Below are positions 1-7,042 of a stretch of DNA of 16,395 nucleotides, one piece after another. The stretch is from Phlegmacium glaucopus (lineage: Eukaryota > Basidiomycota > Agaricomycetes > Agaricales > Cortinariaceae), in the NCBI GenBank assembly GCA_015039465.1, contig MU130178.1, positions 163,282 to 179,676 of the forward strand, read 5' to 3'. Under the pieces are notes generated by a model. That model was given only the letters and a program-made list of their open reading frames with translations. It was not told the origin of the DNA and searched no databases. A program made the translations under genes and the position numbers. Within the stretch, counting starts at the first letter, position 1; each line of letters begins with the position of its first letter.

Positions 1-258
1 GTGAAGTTTATAAAGTGAGGTCGTAGTCAAAGACGGAGTTATTGGTTTAAACCACGACTAGGTAGTTCACCACGACCTAACGTCATGAACACCGTATCCT
101 TTAGAGGGTGGACTACTAACCATATTACTATACGTAGTTGTTAGTCCGCCGAACATAGAAAGGTGAGAAGGGTACTAGGTAACTACTCTGAACAAGCTTC
201 TTGGTTTGTACGAAACAGTTACGTATATATTAGACCAGAACATAGAAAGAATCCTATA
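1..258. other. Mirror-written (reversed, not complemented) segment of a CxC/KDZ-associated gene
   Basis: Neither strand gives a recognisable product here. When the string is read from base 258 back to base 1 without complementing, one open frame appears. It holds, in order, YPKKDTRPDY, CIDKACLVLRT, NGSW, SRLIVDAYHYTNH, LCHKYCNPAPLDG and SAPNLVIEAETDAGVKYLK. These are hallmark blocks of the cysteine-cluster proteins associated with KDZ transposases in mushroom-forming fungi. The independent minus-strand copy at 2338-3225 carries matching blocks (TRPDYM, IDKAHLVLRT, NGSWDMW, IVDAYHY). The mirrored frame ends in KYLK, one codon before the forward AFNTQ block at base 260, as the family order requires. 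The boundary at 258 is therefore precise to a few bases. Mirror reading cannot arise by DNA inversion. Confidence 0.93.
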
Positions 259-509
259 AGCATTTAATACTCAGGCAAGTGCACAAGTAAATAAATAGAT
301 TGATAAATTTGACCTTTAATACATAGGCATGTGAACAACTAAATGGATGGCTTGGTGGCTTTGAATCTATTTTAAACCGACTGACACAAACCAACTTTAA
401 TTGGTTTTTGCATGTGATGTTGTTCTATTACACACAACATGTTCTTAACAAACAGGCAGATAATGATACAGAGGAAGTCAATGACCCTGAATATGAAACT
501 ATTGATTAA
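259..509 (+). pseudogene. C-terminal end of a CxC/KDZ transposase-associated protein, degenerate
   Basis: The forward strand encodes the C-terminus of the same gene as the mirrored segment before it. Visible blocks are AFNTQA (260-277), then a second FNT-stop-ACEQLN (315-344), then GWLGGFESILNRLTQTNFNW and FLHVMLFYYTQHVLNKQ, an acidic tail, and a TAA at 507-509. The family belongs to KDZ (Kyakuja-Dileera-Zisupton) elements or their satellite cysteine-cluster genes, whose exact role is not established. The copy is dead: there is a TAG at 324-326 where a Gln codon is expected after FNT, and a 52-bp tandem duplication shifts the frame. With bases 1-258 turned round, about 165 codons of the C-terminal half are present. 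The N-terminal half would lie outside the window. Confidence 0.85.
260..363 (+). repeat. Imperfect 52-bp tandem duplication inside the CxC/KDZ remnant
   Basis: The segment starting with TTTAATACTCAGGCA at 263 recurs as TTTAATACATAGGCA at 315, an offset of 52 bp. Because 52 is not a multiple of three, the duplication shifts the reading frame between the first AFNTQA block and the downstream ACEQLN-GWLGGFES block. The copies differ at several positions, so the duplication is old. Confidence 0.7.
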
Positions 510-598
510 AGTAGTTGAAACCCTTTTTATAATATAGCTAACTCATCAAATGTTTTGTGTAAAAATGAAATCATCGACATGACTTTAGGAATATTTAA
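510..598. other. AT-rich spacer, no feature seen
   Basis: This is the 3' flank of the CxC/KDZ remnant. I see no gene, repeat end or convincing signal beyond general AT richness. Confidence 0.5.
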
Positions 599-821
599 GA
601 ATCCATGTGGAATCCACATGGATTCCACATGGATTCTGTGTTCTTAAGTTCATTGTTTGTGAGTTGAAATATAGTCCATGTGGATTCCACATGGATTCCA
701 TGGAATATATCCATTCCATATGGATTCCATGATGAGCCCAAACATATTCCACATGGAATTAGGTGGATTCCATATGGATTCCATGGAATATTTCCATTCC
801 ATATGGAATCCATATGGAATA
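599..821. repeat. Cluster of overlapping palindromes built on TGGAATCCA / CCATATGG
   Basis: About a dozen copies of TGGATTCCA or TGGAATCCA are interleaved with CCATATGG, CCACATGG and CCATGGAATAT. They form many self-complementary stretches, for example around 600-637 and 781-820. The array is irregular, not a fixed-period satellite. It is followed by GAGAGTAAAGTATTG at 829-843. A related patch at 6204-6287 is followed by GAGGGTAAAGTACTG, which suggests both belong to one repeat family. Short open frames here are by-products of the repeats. Confidence 0.75.
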
Positions 822-844
822 AGGGGGGAGAGTAAAGTATTGTA

Positions 845-1156
845 TCAAAGATGATCAGTCAAGCTAAAGCACATCATCACAAGGGACAATACACAAACCT
901 TTACATAGGAACCTGGGTTTTCTTTAATCCATTTCTTAATGTTTGTGATGGTATAGAGAGCCTGTATTACACCATTCTTGATGTTGTGGAGATACTCAAC
1001 ATCTTCAAGTTTGCTGGTACTGATAGCACCAATTGTGTCAAGAATATTGTTAAAAGCATTTTCAATCAGTGGGAGATCCTCTGCAGCAACCTCGCCACTA
1101 CCAATTTTGTATTTCTTGGTCCTTAACACCAGAGTAGGTGGTAAATTTGGTGCCAT
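845..1156 (-). CDS. Hypothetical protein, 103 codons, possible gene fragment
   Basis: This minus-strand open frame starts with MAPNLPPTLVLRTKKYKIG and ends in a TAA next to the palindromic repeat cluster. The composition is protein-like and mostly helical: a charged stretch (GEVAAEDLPLIENAFNNIL) and an amphipathic stretch (TSKLEDVEYLHNIKNG) precede a hydrophobic C-terminus (VCVLSLVMMCFSL). I do not recognise the family and see no catalytic motif. It has no neighbour in the same operon-like arrangement and no clear introns. It may be a fragment of a larger transposon or host gene; the plus-strand frame over the same bases looks like its shadow. I infer coding status only from length and composition. 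Confidence 0.3.
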   Translation of the reverse strand: MAPNLPPTLVLRTKKYKIGSGEVAAEDLPLIENAFNNILDTIGAISTSKLEDVEYLHNIKNGVIQALYTITNIKKWIKENPGSYVKVCVLSLVMMCFSLTDHL

Positions 1157-1343
1157 GGATAATGCTGAACAGTTTTATGAATTGGGATGATGATGTGAAA
1201 AAGGTGGTGAACAAAGGAATCCAACCAGTTGTTTATGTAAGAGTGTTCATTTGGACCCCTCTTAATTATTGGAATGCTGAGGTGCTATGAGTGGCTAATA
1301 AGTAAGCTACATCAGCATGCTGTTAGACTAGCTAGAGCAAGTA
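1157..1343. other. Spacer without recognisable feature
   Basis: This is unique-looking sequence between the hypothetical ORF and the left end of the composite element. Nothing is supported here. Confidence 0.4.
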
Positions 1344-2337
1344 CATCAGGAAAAACACTTTTGCCCTAGGACAGTCTAAGGACAGTCTAAAATACTCTAA
1401 GACACCACCCCCAGAGCTCCAAGAGTGCTCTAAGAAGGTATTATTCTAATGTCTTTTTTTTTTTGTAAACTCAGAGGGTGTCCTAGTATGTCCTGGGTAT
1501 GTCCTGGGGCAACCTAAGAGTGTCCCAAGGCAACCTGAGAGTGTCCCTGAGGCAGCCTTAGTCCCTTTAGATCTGATGCTAGAGCATATATAAACCAGAT
1601 ATTTGAATAGTCTCACACAACAGAATAATAATAATAATATAACAAAATCATATTCAATTATTCTAAACATCATATATACTAGTAATAAAATAATAATAAA
1701 ATAGTGATACAAAGTTATATACTAGTACTATAATACTGGGGGAAGTAGGAAATAAAAAAACAAAATTGTGGGTGGTTTATATATCTTTTGGATGGCACAC
1801 AGACCATTGGTCACATGATCACAGATAAGCATGATTTCGAGCATATGGTGGGTCAGGGTAGATTACATAAAATTCCAAAAAAGGAAATTTTTTAAAGATG
1901 GTAGAGAAATGTTTTAGGACCCTGAGTATGTTTAAATTATATTAATAGCAGCTCTCCTTATTGAGAAAATTGCAAAATACTTTCCTGGACACGGCGGTTG
2001 AATATTGTCTAGCAAAATTCATAAATTCTAAGGGACTCCCAGGGCCTCCTGATGTGATTTAATCCAGATGGTCAATGCACCAGGATACACTAGAAGTGTC
2101 CTGAGCAAATGTGTGACACTCAAAATTTTATCTATGCTGTCCTAGGTTGTCCTGAGGTGTCCTTGGATACCATCAGGCAAAACACTTTAGCTCTAAGACA
2201 CTTTAGCTACTCTGGGAGTCTCTTAGACCAACCTCAAAAAAATAAATATGTTTCAAATGTATTTTTTAATGATTTGTACACTTAAATTTTTGAGGTTGCT
2301 CTGAGAGACTCTTAGAGCCAAAGTGTTTCCCCTGATG
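1344..2337 (-). mobile_element. CATCAGG element copy 1 (994 bp, non-autonomous)
   Basis: One of three copies of an element with ends CATCAGGRAAAACACTTT. In the orientation used here (reverse of copies 2 and 3), the outer 230 bp is dense in GTCCTGGG, GTCCTAGG and AGAGTGTCC motifs, like subterminal transposase-binding repeats. The middle is AT-rich with ATT triplet runs, and the inner 167 bp is a MITE-like module with its own inverted ends. It has no coding capacity. The open frame at 1446-1712 is low-complexity read-through. The DNA next to the inner module (TATCCAAGGACACCTCAGGACAACC when read in copy 2 orientation, shown only in part elsewhere) is shared by all three copies, so the module is part of the mobile unit. 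Confidence 0.8.
2171..2337 (-). repeat. MITE-like module of CATCAGG element, copy 1
   Basis: A 167-bp unit with inverted ends CATCAGGCAAAACACTTTAG and CTAAGTG-type complement ending CCCCTGATG, and internal inverted TTGAGGTT/AACCTCAA blocks. It matches 3226-3382 and 6851-7018 in the opposite orientation. It abuts the truncated CxC fragment. Confidence 0.8.
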
Positions 2338-3225
2338 GAGGAGCAGGATTGCAATATTTTCAGCACATCCAGTCTGTAGTGTGATGACTGATTATAATGA
2401 TATGCATCAACAATGATGCAGCTAGTTCTGTTCCACATGTCCCAGCTTCCATTTTGAATGCTTGTTCTGAGAACCAGATGTGCCTTGTCAATGCATATAA
2501 TCTGGTCTTGTGGCCTCATTTGGATATGTATTTGCTAAAAACTTCAAAATCTTTGTTGGTGACATTGTCAAATGTTTCAAAAAGAAAATTAGAGGCTTGA
2601 GAAATTTGTGAACTGATTCTTGGATAAATGTCTGCCACACTTGGCACCTTTTTATTTTAAACAAGTTTTGTTGTCCATAGCTATTAGTCCAGAATTCAGC
2701 ATATGCAGCAGTTGAAGCATGAAAACTGTAGACTCCATTCATAACAGCATTTGAAAAAACTTGATCAACATATAGGCTTTTTCCAACTTTCAAATACTTT
2801 GCATTGTTAAGGTATACCCTTTTATGAGGACCATCAACTTGTAGGTACATGATCAGAAAAATAATGAGTTTTGCAGTGAGAACACATTCCACTCAGGACA
2901 ATAACATCTACAATAATTTCAGAACCTTTGATAAGACTTGTGTGGGCAAGTTGATTGGGATCTGATTGTTGCAAAATGGCATGTCCTTGACAGTTTATAT
3001 CAGAACAAACACTTGATACTGGGCAAATTATCAAAATTGGGTGAATATCTTTTTTTGAAATTGGCAGGAGTTTCTAAACTAGTTTTCCATCGCTCCCAAA
3101 GGAATTTAGACCCAATATATCAGCAAGGCCATTTAACTTTGTTCCAAGTTTGGTTATAATTTGATTATTAGGAATTAACCTGTGATTGTCTGACTTTTTG
3201 AACAAAGTTTTCAATTTAGGTTCTG
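2338..3225 (-). pseudogene. CxC5/CxC6-like cysteine-cluster protein associated with KDZ transposases, internal fragment
   Basis: Read on the minus strand from 3224, the frame shows EPKLKTLFKKSDNHRLIP, GTKLNGLADILGLNSFG, a stop near 3077, then ISKKDIHPILIICPVSSVCS with paired cysteines (CSDINC) and later GMCSHCKTHYFSDH. After a frameshift near 2850 come VYLNNAKYLKVGKSLYVDQ, FHASTAAYAEFWTNSYGQQN and WQTFIQESVHKF. After another shift near 2510 come IDKAHLVLRT, NGSWDMW and IVDAYHY. A last shift near 2380 gives TTDWMC and KYCNPAPP. This order and the cysteine pairs match the cysteine-cluster domains found with KDZ transposases. Both ends are cut exactly by CATCAGG termini. At least one stop and three frameshifts make it non-functional. 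It overlaps the family region present at 1-509 but is a different copy. Confidence 0.85.
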
Positions 3226-3382
3226 CATCAGGAAAAACACTTTGGCTCCAAGAGTCTCTCAGAGCAACCTCAAAATTTTAAGTGTATAAATCATTAAAAA
3301 ATGCATTTGAAACATATTTTTTTTTTTGAGGTTGGTCTGAGAGACTCCCAGAGTAGCTAGAGCTAAAGTGTTTTTCCTGATG
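3226..3382 (+). repeat. MITE-like module of CATCAGG element, copy 2
   Basis: A 157-bp unit with CATCAGGAAAAACACTTTGG at the left and GCTAAAGTGTTTTTCCTGATG-type complement at the right. Internal AACCTCAAAA and TTTTGAGGTT blocks pair to give a hairpin around an AT-rich loop. Confidence 0.8.
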
Positions 3383-4182
3383 ACTATCCAAGGACACCTC
3401 AGGACAACCTAGGACAGCATAGATAAAATTTTGAGTGTCACACATTTGCTCAGGACACCTTTAGTGTATCCTGGTGCATTGACCATCTGGATTAAATCAC
3501 ATCAGGAGGCCCCAGGAGTCTTTTAGAATTTATGATTTTTGCTAGACAATATTCAACCGCCATGTCCAGGAAAGTATTTTGCAATTTTCTCAATAAGGAG
3601 AGCTGCTATTAATATAATTTAAACATATTCAGGGTCCTAAAACAATTCTCTACCATCTTTAAAAAATTTCCTTTTTTGGAATTCTATGTAATCTACCCTA
3701 TGCTTGAAATCATGCTTATCTGTGATCATGTGACCAATGGTCTGTGCGCCATCCAAAAGATATATAAACCACCCACAATTTTGTTTTTTTATTTCCTACT
3801 TCCCCCAGTATTATAGTACCATATAACTTTGTATCACTATTTTATTATTATTTTATTACCAGTATATATGATGTTTAGAATAATTGAATATGATTTTATT
3901 ATATTATTATTATTCTGTTGTGTGAGACTATTCATATATGCTCTAGCATCAGATCTAAAGGGACTAAGGCTGCCTCAGGATTCTCTCAGGTTGCCTTAGG
4001 ACACTCTCAGGTTGCCTCAGGACATACCCAGGACACCTCTGGAGTTTATGAAAAAAAGGACATTGGAATAATACCTTCTTAGAGCACTCTTGGAGCTCTA
4101 ATGCTCTAAGAGCTCTGGGAGTATCTTAGAGTATCTTAGAGCATCCTTAGACTATCCTGGGGCAAAAGTGTTTTTCCTGATG
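3226..4182 (+). mobile_element. CATCAGG element copy 2 (957 bp, non-autonomous)
   Basis: An inverted copy of 1344-2337. From the left it has the 157-bp MITE-like module, then the conserved block beginning CTATCCAAGGACACC, the AT-rich centre, and a right end rich in GGACACTC/CAGGACAC motifs, closing with GTGTTTTTCCTGATG. The target site of the foldback seen in copy 3 is uninterrupted here (GGACAACCTAGG around 3401), which dates the foldback after the copies diverged. No protein is encoded. Confidence 0.8.
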
Positions 4183-4186
4183 CCTT

Positions 4187-4659
4187 ATGTTGTGGTTGTG
4201 GCTGTGGCTGTGGTGGGCTCTCCCACAGTAAAGTGGGAGGCCATCAATACAGTCAAACAATATGCAGAAATATGTGGTTTAGATGCTGGAGGAGTGGATA
4301 TGGTGGAGATCTCATAAGCCATGGAATGCATGATGTTGCACCCTCATGCCCAAGCTGACCTATGTCATTTAGAGGTTCTTTCCACTCAGGCAGTCCTAGT
4401 GGCTATGACCAAGGTCACTGGAATTGCTAAAGACAGTGCTGGGGACTTGTATTTCTATCAGATTAGTACTGGCACCTTTTGGGACAGGATTCATTTTCTG
4501 AGGAGCACCCCAATAAATCAAGGCATTTGGATAAATTATCAGCCTGTCAGGTTATTACCAGAGCTCAATTTATGAAGTGTATCCAACTGCAAAATGTATT
4601 TGTATTCACTGACTACTTCCAATATTACAGCAAGAAGCTTTAGCAGTTTGTGACCCATG
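4187..4659 (+). repeat. Left arm of a large palindrome
   Basis: The arm pairs with 5129-5583 with near-perfect complementarity, including an identical 84-codon open frame (4321-4575 here). Its outer end is a TGTGGY simple-repeat run starting near 4187, and its inner end is GTGACCCATG. Compared with the right arm it keeps 20 bp (CTCTCCCACAGTAAAGTGGG) that were lost from the other arm between GTGGG repeats. Confidence 0.9.
4321..4575 (+). pseudogene. Unrecognised ORF in palindrome arm (copy 1)
   Basis: Eighty-four codons beginning MECMMLHPHAQADLCHLEVL. The same frame continues upstream of the ATG through one TAA at 4315: VGSPTVKWEAINTVKQYAEI and CGLDAGGVDMVEIS precede the stop, so the original protein was longer. 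Visible character is a mixed globular composition (LVAMTKVTGIAKDSAGDLYF, YQISTGTFWDRIHFL). After the last codon a second frame (VITRAQFMKCIQLQNVFVF) keeps protein-like composition, hinting at a frameshift or lost intron. I do not recognise the family. An identical 84-codon copy lies inverted at 5218-5472. Confidence 0.4.
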
Positions 4660-4762
4660 ACCAAAGGAGGGGGAAGTCACATTTATTATTAATGCAGTGT
4701 AAGAGGGACTCCAGTGCCCCTTACACTGCATCAATAATAAATGCAACTTCCCCATCCTTTGG
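4660..4762. mobile_element. 103-bp hairpin MITE
   Basis: Nearly the whole unit folds on itself: CCAAAGGAGGGGGAAGT... pairs with ...ACTTCCCCATCCTTTGG, and ATTATTAATGCAGTGTAAG pairs with CTTACACTGCATCAATAAT, leaving a loop of about 10 bases. CCATG stands on both sides (4655-4659 and 4763-4767), consistent with a target duplication. Confidence 0.7.
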
Positions 4763-4767
4763 CCATG

Positions 4768-5128
4768 TGTTAGGGGACATTAACTGTTATCAAGGGTAAC
4801 CCAACAATAACTATTAACTTAAAGAGGACAAGGTCACCAGTACCCCAAGTTTATACAAAGGTGTCATCTATGGATGACACCTGCTACCTTATATACAGAG
4901 AGACCTAGGTAACCTACCCTAGGTCCTAATAACAATCATATGTGTGGATATAGAAGAGGACACACATTCCCTAAGGAACATGTGACAAGTATCTACTCAG
5001 AGTCATATGCACATTTACTACTAAGGAATGTTTGTTGGAACTACTAATAACTATTCATGTGACTATGGATGGGGGACCAGTGGAGTGTGTAAGTGTAAAT
5101 GTATGTACCTACATAGTGTCCTCTTACA
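4768..5128 (+). mobile_element. Solo LTR, 361 bp, TGTTAGGGGACA...TGTCCTCTTACA
   Basis: It starts TGTTAGGGGACA and ends TGTCCTCTTACA, the inverted TG...CA ends typical of retrotransposon LTRs. It is flanked by the 5-bp duplication CCATG (4763-4767 and 5129-5133), the size expected for a retroviral-type integrase. It contains no coding region; the open frame at 5028-5228 crosses the LTR edge and is spurious. Internal palindromes include ACCTAGGTAACCTACCCTAGGT. Only one LTR is present, so the internal region was lost by LTR-LTR recombination. Which superfamily it belongs to cannot be told from the LTR alone, nor can its orientation be certain. Confidence 0.75.
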
Positions 5129-5583
5129 CCATGGGTCACAAACTGCTAAAGCTTCTTGCTGTAATATTGGAAGTATTCTGTCAGTGAATACAAATACATT
5201 TTGCAGTTGGATACACTTCATAAATTGAGCTCTGGTAATAACCTGACAGGCTGATAATTTATCCAAATGCCTTGATTTATTGGGGTGCTCCTCAGAAAAT
5301 GAATCCTATCCCAAAAGGTGCCAGTACTAATCTGATAGAAATACAAGTCCCCAGCACTGTCTTTAGCAATTCCAGTGACCTTGGTCATAGCCACTAGGAC
5401 TGCCTGAGTGGAAAGAACCTCTAAATGACATAGGTCAGCTTGGGCATGAGGGTGCAACATCATGCATTCCATGGCTTATGAGATCTCCACCATATCCACT
5501 CCTCCAGCATCTAAACCACATATTTCTGCATATTGTTTGACTGTATTGATGGCCTCCCACCACAACCACAACACAACCACAAC
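5129..5583 (-). repeat. Right arm of the large palindrome
   Basis: Reverse complement of 4187-4659, starting CCATGGGTCAC at the dyad and ending in a CCACAAC simple-repeat run next to TGTTGG at 5585. It has lost 20 bp relative to the left arm at the GTGGG repeat. Confidence 0.9.
5218..5472 (-). pseudogene. Unrecognised ORF in palindrome arm (copy 2)
   Basis: The minus-strand frame gives the same 84 residues as 4321-4575 with no difference over the whole length, so the arms are recent or have been homogenised by gene conversion. The family is not recognised. The upstream extension is altered by the 20-bp deletion in this arm. Confidence 0.4.
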
Positions 5584-5584
5584 C

Positions 5585-6200
5585 TGTTGGAAATATTGGA
5601 TGTCAGTTTATAGATCACAAACAGAGGATGATTAAAATACTCAGTCAATAAGCTCTGTGTAGGCAAATACCCAGTGAATTGGTATAAACCAATGAGGTTT
5701 CACCTCAATCGGTTCTACTACTTATACACATTCAATCGTGGCTATGTAGCTATGAGAGATTTATGCTATAGGTTAGGTATTCAGTACTAATGATGATGCA
5801 ATATGATGTGATATGACGTGATTAGAACAAAATATTTCAGCACAACCCACAACACAACAATCACAACACAACAACCACAGCACACAACAACAACAACAAC
5901 CCCTTCACAGAGGGTCTTTTTTATATTTTATTACTCTATGGATATACTATGCCAGCACCACAATGATGACACAACCCATGAAACATAATGATGACAAAAC
6001 ACAACCACAACAATGACCCCTACCTCACCAAGGGGTTAGTTTCTACTTTATTAGACTATGACATATAATATCTCCCTTACAGGGTAATTTTTATTTTTTT
6101 TACTTTTGTATGTCATTAATTTGTATACATAATTTTAAATTTATATATTACAAATTAAAAAGAAAAAGTAAGGAAAAATTAAATGAAACAAGTCAATGAC
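5585..6200 (+). repeat. Possible LTR start and AT-rich repeat remnants
   Basis: TGTTGGAAATATTGG at 5585 resembles the 5' end of many copia-type LTRs. No matching 3' end or TSD could be fixed; CTCCCTTACA near 6085 is one candidate. Inside are two adjacent short hairpins (ATTGGTATAAACCAAT and GAGGTTTCACCTC, about 5679-5716). There is also a diverged duplicated block: CCCCTTCACAGAGGGTC at about 5901 resembles CCCCTACCTCACCAAGGGG at about 6017, each followed by TTTATT and ACTATG. CAACA simple repeats run through 5840-5900. No gene is supported. Confidence 0.35.
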
Positions 6201-6203
6201 TTG

Positions 6204-6287
6204 TGACTAATAGGGTAGGATCTGGTGGAATTACACCAGATTCTACCAGAATTCCACTGGAATCCACTGGAATCCAACTGAAATAGG
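6204..6287. repeat. Second TGGAATCCA-type palindromic patch
   Basis: It contains CTGGTGGAATTACACCAG (self-complementary) and the run AGAATTCCACTGGAATCC / ACTGGAATCC, then GAGGGTAAAGTACTG at about 6293-6307. Similar words and the same trailing motif occur at 599-843, so this is probably a diverged second copy. The 78-codon minus-strand frame over 6193-6429 has no recognisable domain. Confidence 0.5.
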
Positions 6288-6309
6288 TGGTGGAGGGTAA
6301 AGTACTGCC

Positions 6310-6546
6310 CTGTTCCTGTGAAACTTCCATATGCTCATAATCCCATCTTGCACAGCCTTGATAACACACTTGACATACTGTGAAAAAAGACCTCTGGTTA
6401 CCTGGCAGGTCTGAATGATGTCTATGCAAAGTTGAGCCCTATGTTCACTTTTGACATATCCCCATTATTGTAAATAATTTAAACAATGATCAAAACATTT
6501 TCCAATCATTTACCTAAGCAATATATAGTTGGTGCCAGTGGTGTAA
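6310..6546. other. Unassigned AT-rich stretch
   Basis: I see no gene, terminal repeat or RNA signal here. It probably belongs to the decayed copia element whose integrase follows. Confidence 0.3.
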
Positions 6547-6741
6547 ATGAAAGCCCTAAAGGCATGGTGTCATGAATGTGGCATCAAAATTCAGATGACA
6601 GCTCCATATGAACCATCACAAAATGGTGTAGCTAAACATATGAACAATACACTTGTTGAAATTGCTCATGCAATGATACATGGATAACCTGAAATTTTAT
6701 GGGAATATGCAGTTAATCATGCATTATATCTGTTGTCTGTT
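6547..6741 (+). pseudogene. Ty1/copia integrase core remnant
   Basis: The frame reads MKALKAWCHECGIKIQMTAP, then YEPSQNGVAKHMNNTLVEIA, HAMIHG, a TAA at 6685-6687, then PEILWEYAVNHALYLLS. The sequence GIxxxxTAPYxPxQNGVAxxxNxTLVExAxxMxxxxxxPxxLWxxAVxxAxYL is the C-terminal part of the copia integrase catalytic core, including the glutamate helix region. Integrase would insert retrotransposon cDNA. Only about 62 codons remain. The zinc-binding N-terminus and the first catalytic aspartates are missing, and the frame is broken by one stop. It runs directly into a GTG repeat. The TGTTGGAAATATTGG LTR-like start 960 bp upstream could belong to the same element. Confidence 0.85.
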
Positions 6742-6765
6742 GTGGTGGTGGTGGTGGTGGTGGTG
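6742..6765 (+). repeat. (GTG)n microsatellite
   Basis: Eight consecutive GTG units mark the downstream breakpoint of the integrase remnant. Confidence 0.9.
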
Positions 6766-6850
6766 AGGAGAGGACATGTGCATGACATTGTGTGATGAGT
6801 GATGTGTAGTGCTTAAAAGTCTGGTTAGGTCCAGTTATTTGGGTCCCAGG

Positions 6851-7018
6851 CATCAGGAAAAACACTTTGGCTCTAAGAGTCTCTCAGAGCAACCTCAAAA
6901 ATTTAAGTGTACAAATCACTAAAAAAATGCATTTGAAATATATTTATTTTTTTGAGGTTGGTCTGAGGGACTCCCAGAGTAGCTAGAGTGTCTTAGAGCT
7001 ACAGTGTTTTTCCTGATG
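6851..7018 (+). repeat. MITE-like module of CATCAGG element, copy 3
   Basis: A 168-bp module with CATCAGGAAAAACACTTTGG and the complementary right end ACAGTGTTTTTCCTGATG. It has an extra GTGTCTTAGAG segment near the right end compared with copy 2. Confidence 0.8.
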
Positions 7019-7042
7019 CTATCCAAGGACACCTCAGGACAA

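Larger units (their letters stand above)
1344..4182. mobile_element. Composite element: two inverted ~1 kb elements flanking a captured CxC gene fragment
   Basis: The outer ends are inverted: CATCAGGAAAAACACTTTTG at the left and its complement, ending TTTTTCCTGATG, at the right. The two arms (1344-2337 and 3226-4182) are long inverted copies of the same element. The 888 bp between them is an unrelated gene fragment read on the minus strand. No target-site duplication is visible across the whole unit (left flank GCAAGTA, right flank CCTTATG) or across either arm. The layout resembles a bacterial composite transposon or a gene-capturing non-autonomous element. It could equally be two separate insertions into one pseudogene followed by decay. 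Confidence 0.75.

Noticed and set aside
595..813. 72-codon minus-strand frame rich in WNPYGIH
   Set aside because: Translation of the palindromic repeat array.
1446..1712. Hydrophobic 88-codon minus-strand frame, with a related frame at 7872-8057
   Set aside because: Low-complexity translation of the AT-rich core of the CATCAGG element; the frame is not conserved between copies.
2270..3300. Functional CxC protein gene with introns instead of frameshifts
   Set aside because: The frame changes have no GT-AG borders between conserved blocks, there is an internal stop near 3077, and both ends are cut by element termini.
1344..4182. Target-site duplication for the composite unit
   Set aside because: Flanks GCAAGTA and CCTTATG do not match at any length I tried.
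5028..5266. 66-67-codon frames on both strands
   Set aside because: They cross the solo LTR/palindrome border and have no domain; part may be the frameshifted tail of the palindrome ORF.
5860..6030. CAACA-rich stretch considered as a CRISPR-like or regular array
   Set aside because: Spacing is irregular, there are no spacers of uniform length, and the genome looks eukaryotic.
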